64,000 nucleotides of DNA from Spongilla lacustris (Eukaryota > Porifera > Demospongiae > Spongillida > Spongillidae), in NCBI GenBank assembly GCA_949361645.1, contig OX442437.1:1437075-1501074 (forward strand), given 5' to 3'. The notes below the pieces were generated by a model. That model was not told where the DNA came from. It saw only the letters and a list, made by a program, of their open reading frames with translations, and made no database searches. The position numbers were made by a program, and so were the translations under genes. Below, one piece after another: positions 1 to 11,894 of this stretch (positions are counted from its first letter, which is position 1; the number at the start of each line of letters is the position of its first letter).

Positions 1-56
1 TATTGACATTTTAAGGTGGCAACAGCTCCACCCTCTTTATGCAGGCCCCCAAACAC

Positions 57-2334
57 TTATTAGCAAATCTCTTTGATCTTTTGAGACACTTCAACTCTGA
101 ATAGAAATTCCTAGACAAATCACTCAACTCAACCACATTCTAGTGGGAGGAAAAAGTATTGGGTAGTCTGGTCCCCATACCCAATGGGTAGTCTGGTCCC
201 CATGCTTAGTGGGTGGTCTGGTCCCCATACCTACTGGTTAGTCTGGTCCCATACCTACTGGTTAGTCTGGTCCCCATACTTAGTGGGTGGTCTGGTCCCC
301 ATACCTACTGGGTAGTCTGGTCCCCATACTTAGTGGGTGGTCTGGTTTCCATACCTACTGGGTGGTCTGGTCCCCATACCTACTCCCCATACTTAGTGGG
401 TGGTCTGGTCCCCATACCTACTGGGTAGTCTGGTCCCCATACTTAGTGGGTGGTCTGGTCCCCATGCATACTGGTTAGTCTGGTCCCCATACTTAGTGGG
501 TGGTCTGGTCCCCATACCTACTGGGTAGTCTGGTCCCCATACCTACTGGGTAGTCTGGTCCCCATACTAAGTGGGTGGTCTGGTCCCCATACCTACTGGG
601 TAGTCTGGTCCCCATACTTAGTGGGTGGCCTGGTCCCCATACTTAGTGGGTGGTGGCTGGTCCCCATACTTAGTGGGTGGTCTGGTCCCCATACTTAGTG
701 GGTGGTCTGGTCCCCATACTTAGTGGGTGGTCTGGTCCCCATACTTAGTGGGTGGTCTGCTTACTGGGTGATCTGGGGTGAGCTGATCCCCATACATGAT
801 GACATTGTTGCATGAGATATCGAGGTCTTGCATACATCTGGGGAACCAAGGGGTGCAGTAACCCTCTGGTTGGACCTACAGGAAGGGATGAAATAAAAGA
901 GTGAGAGCAATGAGAGGGGGTAAAGAGAAGGGGAAGGGAAGGGGATGGAATGAGAGGAGAGAGGGAAAGGAGGGGGAGGGGAAAGGGGAAGAGGAGGGGG
1001 AGGGGAAGGGGAACAGATGAGGATAGGGGAGAAGAGATACAAGGAGGAGAGAGGGAGAGGGAGAAGGGGAGGAAAGTAAAGGGAGAGAGGGAAAGGAGAG
1101 GTACATGTATGAGGGAGGGAGGGAGGGAGGGAGGGAGGGAGGGAGGGAGGGAGGGAGGGAGGGAGGGAGGGAGGGAGGGATGGAGGGAGGGAGGGAGGGA
1201 GAGAGGGAGGGAGGGAGAGAGGGAGGGAGGGAGGGAGGGAGGGAGGGAGGGAGGGACCGAGAGTGGGAAGGAGGGAGGGGGAAAGAGGGAGGAAGGGAGG
1301 GAGGGGGAGAGAGGGAGGGGGAGAGAGGGAGGAAGGGAGGGAGGGACGGAGAGTGGGAAGGAGGGAGTGAGTGAGTGAGTGAGTGAGTGAGTGAGTGAGT
1401 GAGTGAGTGAGTGAGTGAGTGAGTGAGTGAGTGAGTGAGTGAGTGAGTGAGTGAGTGAGTGAGTGAGTGAGTGAGTGAGTGAGTGAGTGAGTGAGTGAGT
1501 GAGTGAGTGAGTGAGTGAGTGAGTGAGTGAGTGAGTGAGTGAGTGAGTGAGTGAGTGAGTGAGTGAGTGAGTGAGTGAGTGAGTGAGTGAGTCAAGGCTG
1601 TAAGAAAGTAGTGAGGTATGGGTTCTGGTAGGAGGTGGAAAGTAGCTGTAGGAAAATTGGATGTAAGGACAGGGGAGGAGGTAACAACAGGAAGCTGAAG
1701 GTAAGGACAGGGGAAGAGGAATAGTCAAAAGGGGCCAAGGAGAGAATACAATGTGTTATGTATACATCACACTTACACCACGCAACAGTAGAGGCTCTTT
1801 TGCTCTGAAGATACTGATGGGCCCAACAACCGCTCTTAGCTTTCCCACGAGCAAGGGCAGTACTTCACTAGAGCAAGCACACTGCAAAAATACGTCATGC
1901 TGATCGGATATCTTTGATGGTCTAGTCTCCAAGTGCCTCAGTTGAATGCATAGCTCCTATAATAGGATCGGGAAGTTATGCCAAATTTGGGCGATACAAG
2001 TATGCCAAACCACAGCACAGATATTGGGAGCGATTTTAACAATTTGTACTACATGATGACGACCCCCATGCATACAACACGACATAGGCCTACATGTGTG
2101 TTGCCAAGTGCTAGTGGTCGGGCTACGCCCAACTACTGGTACTAGTATGCAGAAGCGTATAGGGACGTAAGCAATATAAATCCCTACGCCTTTGACTACG
2201 TTATGTCCGTTTAGCCCGCATAATAACAGCTCGAGTAAAACCACTACCTTGAGAGGTTCAAGAGCCGTAATGAAACTCTGCGCCTCCTTGGTGATGGTGA
2301 ATACGAAACAAATGCAGTCACTAGTACTGTTCAT
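57..2334 (-). CDS. Unrecognised split gene, 5' part only (runs off the window)
   Basis: Four exon-like blocks join in phase on the minus strand: 2248-2334 (ATG start, donor AAG|gtagtg), 1777-1881 (acceptor tttttgcag, donor gtaagtg), 765-875 (acceptor cctgtag, donor gtaagc) and 57-139 (acceptor cctcccactag, donor gtgttt). The first three are whole-codon exons (29, 35 and 37 codons) and the fourth ends in phase 2, so 128 codons are open. Readable stretches include CFVFTITKEAQSFITALEPLK-type text, then GYCTPWFPRCMQDLD and NVVELSDLSRNFYSELK. I do not recognise the family and see no signal peptide or membrane segment. Introns 2 and 3 carry the GGGA/GAGT and the 25-bp satellites. The 3' end lies outside the window. 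The block structure is seen; that it is one gene is inferred from phase. Confidence 0.5.
157..757. repeat. 25-bp minisatellite
   Basis: About 24 copies of a unit close to gggtggtctggtccccatac plus ttagt or ctact. Two main variants alternate (cttagtgggtgg and cctactgggtag). On the gene model it sits inside an intron of the minus-strand gene. Open frames across it are repeat artefacts. Confidence 0.95.
940..1592. repeat. GA-rich tract, (GGGA)n and (GAGT)n microsatellites
   Basis: A purine-rich stretch leads into GGGA repeats (about 1107-1256, with interruptions to 1370), then about 55 uninterrupted GAGT tetramers (about 1371-1592). All purine/pyrimidine strand-biased. Long frames rich in SLPP and THSL on the minus strand come from these repeats and are not genes. 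Confidence 0.95.
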
Positions 2335-2673
2335 TTTCGTTGAGCCTTTTTGGATAATTAAAATATACGGTATACATGTAAACACATGCATATCTATGCA
2401 ATGATGTCATGACTAACAATTACAAATGTACATTAAAACGCCCTACCGAAATGTTCCTTTACATGGATATTGTACTTATATCCCATGAGTCTGCCGCATT
2501 TTTTTGTTATGCTGTTAATAGTTGTTGGGTTGTTCACATATTTATAAAACTACGGATATTGAATGAATCATACTCTTTACATATAAACTACATACACAAA
2601 TCCCTCAAAAATTGATGCTCATACCAAGCATTGCTTCAACCATTTTTTAAAAAGTGCAATATAAAACTGTCAA

Positions 2674-5600
2674 TCATGTGCCCAGATCTGTATCATTGAG
2701 CATCTTAGTCCATTCCACCAGTTCATCTACTTCAACATTAGCTCCAGCAGCTGGACTGTACATGTTCATCTCTATATCCCATTGCTGAGGCTCCTGTTGC
2801 CTTATTTGAGGTTCCCGTTGACTTTTTTGTGGCTCTTGTTGACTTTGACTTAGTTCTTGCTGCCATTGTGTATTCTCTGTAGCAAACATTCATTTTTCAA
2901 GCACATGGTATGCTTTCTATCACTAAACAATGCTAGTTAAGGCTGCCCAAAATATGTCTGTAGCGTTGGCAATATTGCGCATAGTTATAGTACATGTACA
3001 TGTATCAGACCTTCAAATTGCAGATGTACCCCGTCAACATGTACTCAAAAGGACATGCAGGCAGTATTCATTATGAAACTAGTAAAGCACAACTGTTCAC
3101 ATTACCTCCTCCTCCTTTCATAGCATTTTGGTACATCTTCTTTAATTCTTCAACCCTCTGAAGCCTAGTAGTGCTGTGCTTAGTTTTGCCCACCTTGGAG
3201 CCTTTGAAGTTACCGTATCTCAAAACGGTGTACCTGCATGGAGTGATATCACATGTGTCAGTGACTAATGTAATACATGAAAGTGCCTAGAATTAAATTT
3301 TAAATACAAGTTTCCGAATAGCTAGTGAGTAGTTTAACTGTTGGTGTGAATGGCATCTTACTTTCAATGTACATGTATATGATCAAAAAAAGTTTATTCC
3401 TAACTGTATAGCTGTTTCGCCAATGTATATGTAAGCTGATTTACTTATAGGCTAAAATATCATGCAATATGATTGGCTAGTTGCTGGTGTCTAAACCATC
3501 ATGCTTTACAATGAAACAGAAAAATGAATGCTAACACATTCTTTTGGGGTTCTGGGCTTAGACACTAAGGCATACTTAATGCCTCCATATGCTTGCAGGG
3601 ATAAATGACACAGCTCTAAGGTCTTACAGTTAAAAAGCACTGACAACTGACCACCCAAAGCATGCTCTATATGCTGGAGAAACCAAGGGATCTATCTACA
3701 TGATTTAGAATCCCCTGAGAGCCCTTATCGGTAAGAAGGGCCCAAGGGATTCTAGATAACTGATGTGGATCACAATGGTTTTATAGCAACAAACCAATAA
3801 ACATAGGGAGGATACTCTAAGTGTCAGAGGAAGGTACTCTACCATACAGTACCTGCCGTCTGGCTCTTAGAGTACCTGAAAAGGCCACTATGTAATATAA
3901 GGTAACCGCAATTGACCAATCAGGTTGCGAGATTTCACTATGCTACAGTACAAACATCAATGGCTCACTGCTCCAGTTTTGCATCTATGGTTTCCGCAGT
4001 CCCTGGGCGAACTGTTGCACAATGTACTTTCTGCAGCATCTTGTCCTTCTGAAGCAGGGCCATAACTGCCAGCCAAAAATAAGATTATATTAATGACCTG
4101 TGATTTACAGCCCTTCCTCAGCAGTTCATCTCTTTTTATTCATCACACACACAATGCAAACACTCTATCTCCACATACATTGATTGACCTGTTTGTAGTC
4201 AGTTATTGAAGTGGCAATGCCCTTCCAGAGGGTAAGATATTCATCGTAAGACACGTACTTCTGGTGCAGTTGATCTGAAGTGGACTTTGATGATGGCAGT
4301 GAAGAGTGTACTTTGTCCTCAAGCTTCTCCACAATGGGGGGCGATTCTTCCTCATCAAATTCATATGGAGAGAGACCAGCTGTAAAGAAATAGCAGAGTT
4401 AGAAATCAATGTACATGTACTAGATGAACAATTTGAGACAATTATATTTTCAGCAGACAAAAACGCTCTTAAAGAATTGATCGCACAATGCTATTCGAAA
4501 AAGTTTAAAAAGTCATACGATGTGTTGTTGTAGGTACTGAAATGCATGCACCCAATACAGTATGCACACGCACAACTTCAAAGTGTAGCTAACCATCCAC
4601 TCTGAGACTAGCTGCAGCGCAGTCCAGTACCATCTGTCTGTAGGTGTGTGGTGCCTCTCTAAGCAAGTTGGCAGCCTCCTGGTTCAGAATGTATGTGTCT
4701 TCCATCACAGGTTGTGACAGAGCTGACTGAAAAGAAGTGAGCCACTATGAGATCAAACTGGCTACATGTGTCCAAGCAATATATGATGATTAGGTGAACG
4801 ATGCGAGTGAGAACAAGCGATTGTAACAAAGTGGGCATATTTAAGTACAGGAAGGCATACATGCAACACTAAAGAAAGGCACATGCATTGATGTGTAGCT
4901 TTTGTGCTGTAACGGCACACAGATACAGTACGCATGTAACAGCACACATGTACAGATACAGCTAGTACACATGTATACATACTGTATAACAGCACACAGA
5001 TACAGTACACATATAACAGCACACAGATACAGTATACATATAATAGCACACAGATACATTATACATATAACAGCACACAGATACAGTACACTTACAACAG
5101 CACAGATACAGTGTGGCATACATGTACATGTAGTGCATGCCATATAGTGAACCTGCAGGGCTAAGAGAACAGTTCCAACGGTGCAGTCCTCAGACCACTC
5201 TTCTCTCAACAGACGGATCATAACCCTGCCATCAATAGGGTCCACTGCAGTTGGGTGTAAAATAAATAATTTAAGTGAACAGGAAATTAAGAAATATTAG
5301 CAATTAAAAGTCATTCAGCGATGGCAGAAGACTATAGGGGGGGGGGGGGGGGAGAGGGGGGGGGGGGGAATGACTTGTATAATGTAGTATAATGTATTCT
5401 TTAGTACAGTTAGGATACACGTGTACGTTCATGTGAGGTGGTTTCTTGTACCACCCCAGCCCCTGGTACTAAAGATAAATACACATGTGAAATAAGGAGC
5501 AGGATAAGGGGCGCACACCCCCTCCCCTGCTTTGCCACCATGGTTATCTGACTATGATAACATATGAACTTCTTCAGGTGGCTAACAGTCAGTACTACCC

Positions 5601-6211
5601 ACATGATCAGTTTGACAACAACGCACAACAAAACACAGGCACCGTCTCAAAGAATGCATGCAGCATACCATTTGGGTGAAAAGGAATAGTGACAAAATGA
5701 ATTCCTGGTGGTCTTGTATTATATTCTTCATTGAAAAATAAGGACAGCTGGAGCAGTCCACCTAAACAAGAAGAAGTTTCACTTTTTCGTTATTCTATGC
5801 AAATTTTCTAATACACGCAGCAGCAGTTCAGAACCAACACCATGTCCAAATCTTCTTGTCCATTCAGCTGTGCATAGACGAAGACGCCAGAAAAAGGGGG
5901 GTCGGTTCAGCGTTTTACCATGCGAACAGGGCGTGTATAATGTAGTCATAACTCCTTATCTGCGGCCATATTTGTACAAACAACAACACACCCACATCTA
6001 ATGTTTACCATCCCATTCCGTTCCAGCTAAGCCGGCTATCCTCGCATTCCATTGATAAATGCCTGGGCTTTCTTGGGGGACGGCACTAATACCCTGTAAG
6101 AGACGGATCAAAGCAAAGCATGCCCCAAATTTCTCTTGTGCTCACATCTATCGGGTCCCTTTGCAAGGCCACGAAGTCCCTTCGGAGAAGCATGTACGCT
6201 CTCGAATGCAT
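2674..6211 (-). CDS. UBE2U-like ubiquitin-conjugating (E2) fold protein, catalytic Cys replaced
   Basis: Nine exons join in perfect phase to 342 aa: 6146-6211, 6009-6093, 5669-5761, 5153-5244, 4594-4726, 4189-4379, 4028-4065, 3106-3233 and 2674-2876. The start ATG (6209-6211) has an in-frame TGA just upstream. The product opens MHSRAYMLLRRDF, and the UBC core shows TEWDGGLLQLSLFF, the PP motif, and IPFHPNVDPIDG, all close to vertebrate UBE2U. The C-terminal tail (VDELVEWTKML) also matches the UBE2U tail, and length fits the long UBE2U form. The HPN motif is kept, but the residue eight after its Asn that should be the thioester cysteine is Met (DGRVMIRLL). An active E2 would carry ubiquitin there, so this looks like an inactive UEV-type variant. 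Exon 7 (38 nt) is the weakest block; its sequence fits phase but not the family. Exon boundaries are inferred. Confidence 0.82.
4905..5112. repeat. Short tandem repeat, about 27-bp unit
   Basis: Seven or so imperfect copies of acagcacacagatacagtac plus acatata. It lies in the intron between exons 4 and 5 of the UBE2U-like gene. Confidence 0.85.
5336..5368. repeat. Poly-G tract
   Basis: Two runs of G split by 'aga', in the intron between exons 3 and 4 of the UBE2U-like gene. Length in such tracts is often unreliable in assemblies. Confidence 0.9.
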
Positions 6212-7227
6212 TTCTCACCGAGCATTAGTATCATCACTATGGCAACGTTCGGTTATTTAGATGATTGCATGATATGATGTAACTATCAGCCAAGTCACAA
6301 ACCAAGAATGTAATTAGTGGAATACTACGTAATGATATGAAACTGATTGTGGGTGGAAGCGCGACCGTACACCCTTAAACCCTAACCGCTCACCTCCTAT
6401 CAGGATTAGAATGTGTGCAAGAGTCTCCAGACATAATAATACGTCATGGCCCGTTGGCCACACCATGTACCAACTGATGCTAATCGGCCCAAAAAAAATG
6501 AACTGAGACATCATTTTTACATCACATGTTATTTTTTTCTAGATAAATAAGTGCAAACATGTTTGAATAAACTGTGAGCTAAGCAATCTATCCAGAGAAA
6601 ACTCAAAGTTAGATAGGCAGAGATCTTGCCAAGATGGCTCTTACCACAGCCTAGACATTTGAAGTGGCTGCAGTTGTGCAGAAACTATGGCCAAATGTGA
6701 AGGTGTTGCGTGATCCAACTAACATGTATCAATTACCAAAGGTACACAAACCTTGGCACTTATAGTCATTAGCTGCAAGTTTGCTCTTCTCAGCTGTCAT
6801 CAAGGCTGAATCAGACAAAATGGCAGTTGTAAGTGGGGAGGTGATCAATGGCAGGAGGTCACACTCAGGTGACTCTCACAACCATCCAAGGTCACTTCCC
6901 AACTCCACCTGTATACCCAGACTTGTACGATCGGATGGCAGACATCAAGCAGTCGATTGTGATGATGCATGATGCCCTAGGGTGGTCAAGAGCTGTATGC
7001 AGGCACAGTGGACACAGGGAGCCTCTTGCAACATGTGAGCCAAGCTACCATCTGGATCCAGGCGAAGACCAAGTGTGGCAGAATTATTAGTGTGTCGCTA
7101 TGCATTATTGGTCTGGGCTCGAGAATAGCACTTCATTTGATTATGAATTACGGTACATTGTACATATGCACGTTACGCATAGCCTATATTTATAGAACGC
7201 GAAGCTCAAATTGTGATCACATGATAC
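6212..7227. other. Intergenic, divergent promoter region
   Basis: Lies between the start codons of the minus-strand UBE2U-like gene and the plus-strand membrane protein gene, so it should hold both promoters. I see no clear TATA box or known element. A protein-like but unplaced open stretch occurs at 6850-7090; I could not tie it to splice sites or a family. Confidence 0.5.
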
Positions 7228-10200
7228 ATGGCCATCGCAGCACTATTCCTGGTGGCTGTCACCTTCGGACTTAGCGAGGCTGTGTGTACGAAATACAAGA
7301 ACATCAGCGTTTCGAATGTTGCTCCATCAGCCGATACGGCAAATTGCTTGAACGGTAGGTCTACATGCAAGACGTTGGAGTACGCGCTCAGTAACGTGAC
7401 CAACTGTACCTACGTAAGCATCAACTGCAGCGGTCCGTTGGTGGTCAAAGCTCCCGTTAACGTCGGTAACGTTCATGGATTGTTATTAGCTGGCGTTAGC
7501 ACCCAGAGAGTGCTATGCTCTGAAGGAGCGGGGATAGCGTTTCAAGCGGTTAGCGACGTACAGATCGTCGGACTGTATTGGTCACAGTGTTCGATACGTC
7601 ACCCCACCTTCTCATCGAATGGAAGATCGTCTAGTGTCGTCTTTATTGAGTCCGCTGATATCACCATCAAGGATAACAGCTTCACCACAAGCTACGGTAC
7701 CGGATTATCCTTATACAATGTAGGAGGGACGGTGACAGTACAGAACTGCTCATTTCTCAACAATACTATAATTGGCTGTGCAGGAACAAGCTGTGATGAG
7801 GACAGCCAAGGACTACATATCGAGTTTGGATGTTACAATAACACCTGCGGATTGTTAAGTCTACACAACTCCAACGCACTTATAATTTTGGAGAATAATT
7901 CCTTTTTGCTTAATAACAATCCATATTCTGAGACACAGCAACCACTTTTGGACTACTCGACCATTTTAAATAGCGGCTTGGGAGGTGGTCTGGCCGTAAT
8001 CATTAAAGGGAATAGTTTGAACAATACAATCATAATCACGGGATGTACTTTTGAGAACAATAGTGCCTTATTGGGTGCGGGCTTGGCATTCATGGTATTA
8101 GATGCTGCCACTTCAAATGAAATTAGCATCCTTCAAAGTTCTCAATTCACCTCTAACTCTGCAGCTCAGGCTGGTGGAGGGATACTTCTAGTTCTGACTA
8201 CCACTGCTGTGCTTCCGAACAACAGCATTACAGTTTCAGCCTCATTTGTTAGCAACTCTGCTTCACTGGGTGGGGCCATGGCATGCTACAGTGCCTATCA
8301 GTCATACCCCAATCTGCGTAACTCCCTTACCATCACACAAAGCTCCTTCTCTATGAACATTGCATATCGTGGTGGGTCTGCACTCAGCCTTGTAACACTT
8401 TGGAGCAGAGACAACGGAGGATACCCTCTTGTGGCAAGCATGGATCAATCTAATATCACCTACAACATTATATCAGCACTCTCCCCTTATGGATCATCGT
8501 CATCAGTTGTGGGTGTGGGAACTGTGTACTTGGAGTTATCCTCTTTAGCTATCAGCAGTGTACTGTTCAACTGGAATGTTGGGACTGCTCTTTTTTTGTC
8601 ATCATCATTTGTCACACTTCAGGGTAATGTGGAATTTGGATACAACTATGCAATCAATGGAGCTGCAGTCTATCTCTCAGGAGTGTCATGGCTGACCCTT
8701 ACAAGAGGACTCCAGTTACGTTTGGAGGGAAATTATGCACTCCAATATGGAGGTGGGCTTTATCAGGATTTTCCACTTCCTGGTGTCTCTGGAGAGTGGT
8801 GGGATTGCATCATACGATATGAAAATAGTTCAGTTTTGGTTGAGAACTGGGAAGTGAATGTCACATTTTTCAATAACAGTGCACAAAGAGGAGGATCTTC
8901 TATTTATACCAGCAATCCAGAAAGTTGTATAAGAGAAGGGGATAGCCCTCCTTTTACAAATTCACGGGTGTATAATTTCTTGGGTTCAAATGCAGCAGAA
9001 CAAGTGTCCAATCCTCCAAGTACATTCTATTCCAATCAAACGTCAGCAAATGTATGGCTGGGACAAATACCACAATTAAATGCATATGCCTTAAGTATCT
9101 TTAACCAATCCATGGCTGGAACTGTACTGGCAGCATTGGATTACAGTGGAAGCAGTCTGAACCTTTCTTTAGGAGGTAATAGTGCAGTCCAACTCAACTC
9201 AGTATCAGCCACTAGCTGGTATGTGACAGGTCCCCAGAGTTTGAATAACACTGAAAATGCCAAAGTAATCATCTACTCCACACAACAGCCCCTAACCATC
9301 ACAAGAATTGCTTTCAATGTTACACAATGTCCTTTTGGTTGCCCCTACAACGTGATGTTGAAGGTATGTATGTGCAAGTCAACAAGTGCTATACAGTGTG
9401 AAAATAATGTATGCTGCATTAAATATGGGTACTGGTATGGAAAGTTTGAAACAATTAGTGGAATTGATGTGTATGAAGGAGATGTGTGTCCTCGTGGATT
9501 TTGTAGCTACAATGGAAATGGTTTGTGCCCTAAAAATTCATGTCCATTCATTTCGGGGTATTGCAAATTACCTCAAACTGCGGATGACATATGTGCCGAT
9601 AACAGAGGAGGAGCATTTTGTTCATACTGTACTGATGGGAATTCATTTACATATGATGCTACCAAATGTGTTGACAACAGCAGATGCAGTCCTGGGTACA
9701 AAGTTCTACTGGTGCTCATCCTATTTCTGTACTGGGCTGTCTTGACGGGAGTTATAATATTTGCTCTCAAGTTCAAATTTCGTGTTGGATCTGGTCGTCT
9801 GTATTGTGTGCTCTATTACTTCAGTATCATTAACTATTTTGTGGGCAATAATTATCCAACAACTTTCTTACAAGTATCTGTTGATCTGATTAGTGGAATT
9901 GTTCTTCAGCCTCGTTTTATTGGTTCTATTAATCTATGTATATCAGAAGGCATACTTCCAGTACAAGTTATAGCTCTGAGTTACATACATCCACTATTCT
10001 TTCTACTACTTGTTATTGGAATAATCTTTATGGCTCGATATTTCAAAACCATTGCAATGCTAAAATCAACAAGTCAAGCTGTTTGTCTTCTCATACTTCT
10101 CTCCCACACTTCTCTTGTTGAGACTTCCATCACTATCCTTAGACCTGTGACCTACTCTCATTTGGAGGGTGGGTATGTTGGTATTCAACCAACTACACAA

Positions 10201-11022
10201 TACTTTGACCCTTCATATCATCTTCCATATGCTGTGATTGCCATAATTATTTTATTGGTCAATATTCCACTGTCAGTGTTGTTGTTTTTAACCCCATGGC
10301 TGGTTAAATACAGCTTTTTCAAAATGGATAAAATTAAGCCTATCTTAGATGAATTTCAAGGTTGCTACAGGGATGAATATCGCTCGTTTGCTGGTTTTTA
10401 CCTTATTGTAAGGGAACTGATCTATGTAGTGTCATTATTTCCTAACCTGAAGGTGTATGGGGCCATCTATACATATCAGTGGATCTCAATTATGGTGGTG
10501 ATTATCCATGCCATGGTGCAACCTTATAAGGAGAAGTGGCTGAACATCCTGGACACAGTGCTGCTAGCAAACCTTGTGGCTGTTAGTTTGCTGTTTGGTG
10601 GTACAGCCTACACCCTTTTTGGTCAGAATAACGACAGCCGCAACTTTCATGTATTCCTTGTTCACATATTTGTACTTATGCCAGTCACTTATGCTGTGAT
10701 GCTTGGAGCATACCTGCTGAGCACTCGACTGTGGAAATATGCTAAGAAACGGAAGAGTGTCACTCTTAATGAGGTTGCTGGGATGCAATTGCAATCACCA
10801 GGGCAAGTGGTGAATGGAACTCAAATAGATATAGATGTGTTGGAAAACATGTCAGGAAATCAATCATCTGGAAGCCAACCATCAGGAGAATCGTCAAGTT
10901 CATCTGGAAAGCAATCGTCAGAAAAGCAAGCCGTGCAACAAAAAATGGAAGGAAATATATCTCAGACACTTCTAGTAGTTAACAAGTTAGATGATCGTCG
11001 GGACTCTGTGATATTTCATTGA
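7228..11022 (+). CDS. Secreted-ectodomain beta-helix / multi-TM membrane protein, intronless
   Basis: A single 1264-aa open frame. Residues 1-18 (MAIAALFLVAVTFGLSEA) look like a signal peptide. Residues about 60-700 are Asn/Ser/Gly-rich with recurrent 'N-S-F-x-x-N-x-A' and 'GGG' motifs and many N-glycosylation sequons, as in right-handed parallel beta-helix (pectin-lyase-like) proteins. A cysteine-rich block follows (about 710-825), then roughly eight or nine hydrophobic segments (about 826-848, 858-875, 909-935, 951-972, 1001-1026, 1056-1070, 1085-1097, 1111-1131, 1140-1164). The DEFQGCYRDEYRSFAGFY motif precedes a late TM. The tail is Ser/Gln-rich and cytosolic by prediction. Such proteins are expanded in sponges and cnidarians as far as I recall; function is unknown. 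A cell-surface receptor or adhesion role is inference. Confidence 0.88.
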   Translation: MAIAALFLVAVTFGLSEAVCTKYKNISVSNVAPSADTANCLNGRSTCKTLEYALSNVTNCTYVSINCSGPLVVKAPVNVGNVHGLLLAGVSTQRVLCSEGAGIAFQAVSDVQIVGLYWSQCSIRHPTFSSNGRSSSVVFIESADITIKDNSFTTSYGTGLSLYNVGGTVTVQNCSFLNNTIIGCAGTSCDEDSQGLHIEFGCYNNTCGLLSLHNSNALIILENNSFLLNNNPYSETQQPLLDYSTILNSGLGGGLAVIIKGNSLNNTIIITGCTFENNSALLGAGLAFMVLDAATSNEISILQSSQFTSNSAAQAGGGILLVLTTTAVLPNNSITVSASFVSNSASLGGAMACYSAYQSYPNLRNSLTITQSSFSMNIAYRGGSALSLVTLWSRDNGGYPLVASMDQSNITYNIISALSPYGSSSSVVGVGTVYLELSSLAISSVLFNWNVGTALFLSSSFVTLQGNVEFGYNYAINGAAVYLSGVSWLTLTRGLQLRLEGNYALQYGGGLYQDFPLPGVSGEWWDCIIRYENSSVLVENWEVNVTFFNNSAQRGGSSIYTSNPESCIREGDSPPFTNSRVYNFLGSNAAEQVSNPPSTFYSNQTSANVWLGQIPQLNAYALSIFNQSMAGTVLAALDYSGSSLNLSLGGNSAVQLNSVSATSWYVTGPQSLNNTENAKVIIYSTQQPLTITRIAFNVTQCPFGCPYNVMLKVCMCKSTSAIQCENNVCCIKYGYWYGKFETISGIDVYEGDVCPRGFCSYNGNGLCPKNSCPFISGYCKLPQTADDICADNRGGAFCSYCTDGNSFTYDATKCVDNSRCSPGYKVLLVLILFLYWAVLTGVIIFALKFKFRVGSGRLYCVLYYFSIINYFVGNNYPTTFLQVSVDLISGIVLQPRFIGSINLCISEGILPVQVIALSYIHPLFFLLLVIGIIFMARYFKTIAMLKSTSQAVCLLILLSHTSLVETSITILRPVTYSHLEGGYVGIQPTTQYFDPSYHLPYAVIAIIILLVNIPLSVLLFLTPWLVKYSFFKMDKIKPILDEFQGCYRDEYRSFAGFYLIVRELIYVVSLFPNLKVYGAIYTYQWISIMVVIIHAMVQPYKEKWLNILDTVLLANLVAVSLLFGGTAYTLFGQNNDSRNFHVFLVHIFVLMPVTYAVMLGAYLLSTRLWKYAKKRKSVTLNEVAGMQLQSPGQVVNGTQIDIDVLENMSGNQSSGSQPSGESSSSSGKQSSEKQAVQQKMEGNISQTLLVVNKLDDRRDSVIFH

Positions 11023-11831
11023 GTTCATGCAGAATAGTGCAGATTCAAGTTGAACTCATGTTTCATTTATTGCAAGTTGGTTACTGATTTATTGTTTTTG
11101 ATTTTGTTACCTTAGATACATTGTTGCAGTTAAAGTTTGCCAAGACCCATGTGCCACGATCAGTAGCTGAGCTGCCGCTGCCACTGCCAATCCAGTTGAA
11201 AGAAAACCTCACAGCAAAATAAGAAAAAAAACCCATGAGTCATTTTATGATTTAGTGTTGATTTTAAATTGGTTACAATCTATAGTCTGAAAAATTCTTC
11301 AATTGATTCTGGAGTATTTAGACGATTGGGGGGGGGGAAGGGGGGGGGGGGGAGGGGGGAGGGGGGCAACTTTTAAAATGGTATAACTTCACCATAATGC
11401 TCCTACATGCTTTCCTTTTAATTTTTTGTTAAGAAGTAAATTATCAGACGTTTCCTTTATTTTGTATTTACGATGGAACTTTTGTAAGGGACTTCTATAC
11501 AGCGAAACATGGCAGAAGTTGCTAATGAGACATGCATATATACGTAGTCGTGTTTTTCAATTTTTGGGGGGTCAACTTCCCGTAACTTGTGAGCACTGTA
11601 ATATCTGCACCATAACTGGCGAAGGTACCACATTTTGGGATACATTTAGGCATTCATTTACATTCATTTTGTACTTGCTGTGTTTCTTCGTGGAGTTTTT
11701 ATAAGGACTTATGTTTTGTCAAACACAGTGAATCAATTTGTGACGTCAGCGGTAAAAGGTCCATGCGAGCTTTGAAAACTGATGTATTAACATGTATTAA
11801 CATTTCTGAATCGTTTGAAAGTTTATTTTCT

Positions 11832-11894
<63 letters not shown>

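Noticed and set aside
745..1728. 327-codon minus-strand frame rich in SLPPS and THSL
   Set aside because: Entirely produced by tetranucleotide repeats.
1777..2334. Acyl-CoA synthetase C-terminus
   Set aside because: The VVGPISIFRAKEP text recalled the end of AMP-forming ligases, but the expected PKTRSGK motif does not follow in the next exon.
5827..5955. Minus-strand frame between exons 2 and 3 of the UBE2U-like gene
   Set aside because: It looked protein-like, but exon 2 (6009-6093) fits the E2 alignment and the splice phase exactly, so this is intron.
9386..9745. 119-codon plus-strand frame inside the 1264-aa gene
   Set aside because: Out-of-frame shadow of the cysteine-rich region and first TM of the larger protein.
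11426..11704. 92-codon plus-strand frame
   Set aside because: Low-complexity AT-rich context, no splice partners, no family; not supported.
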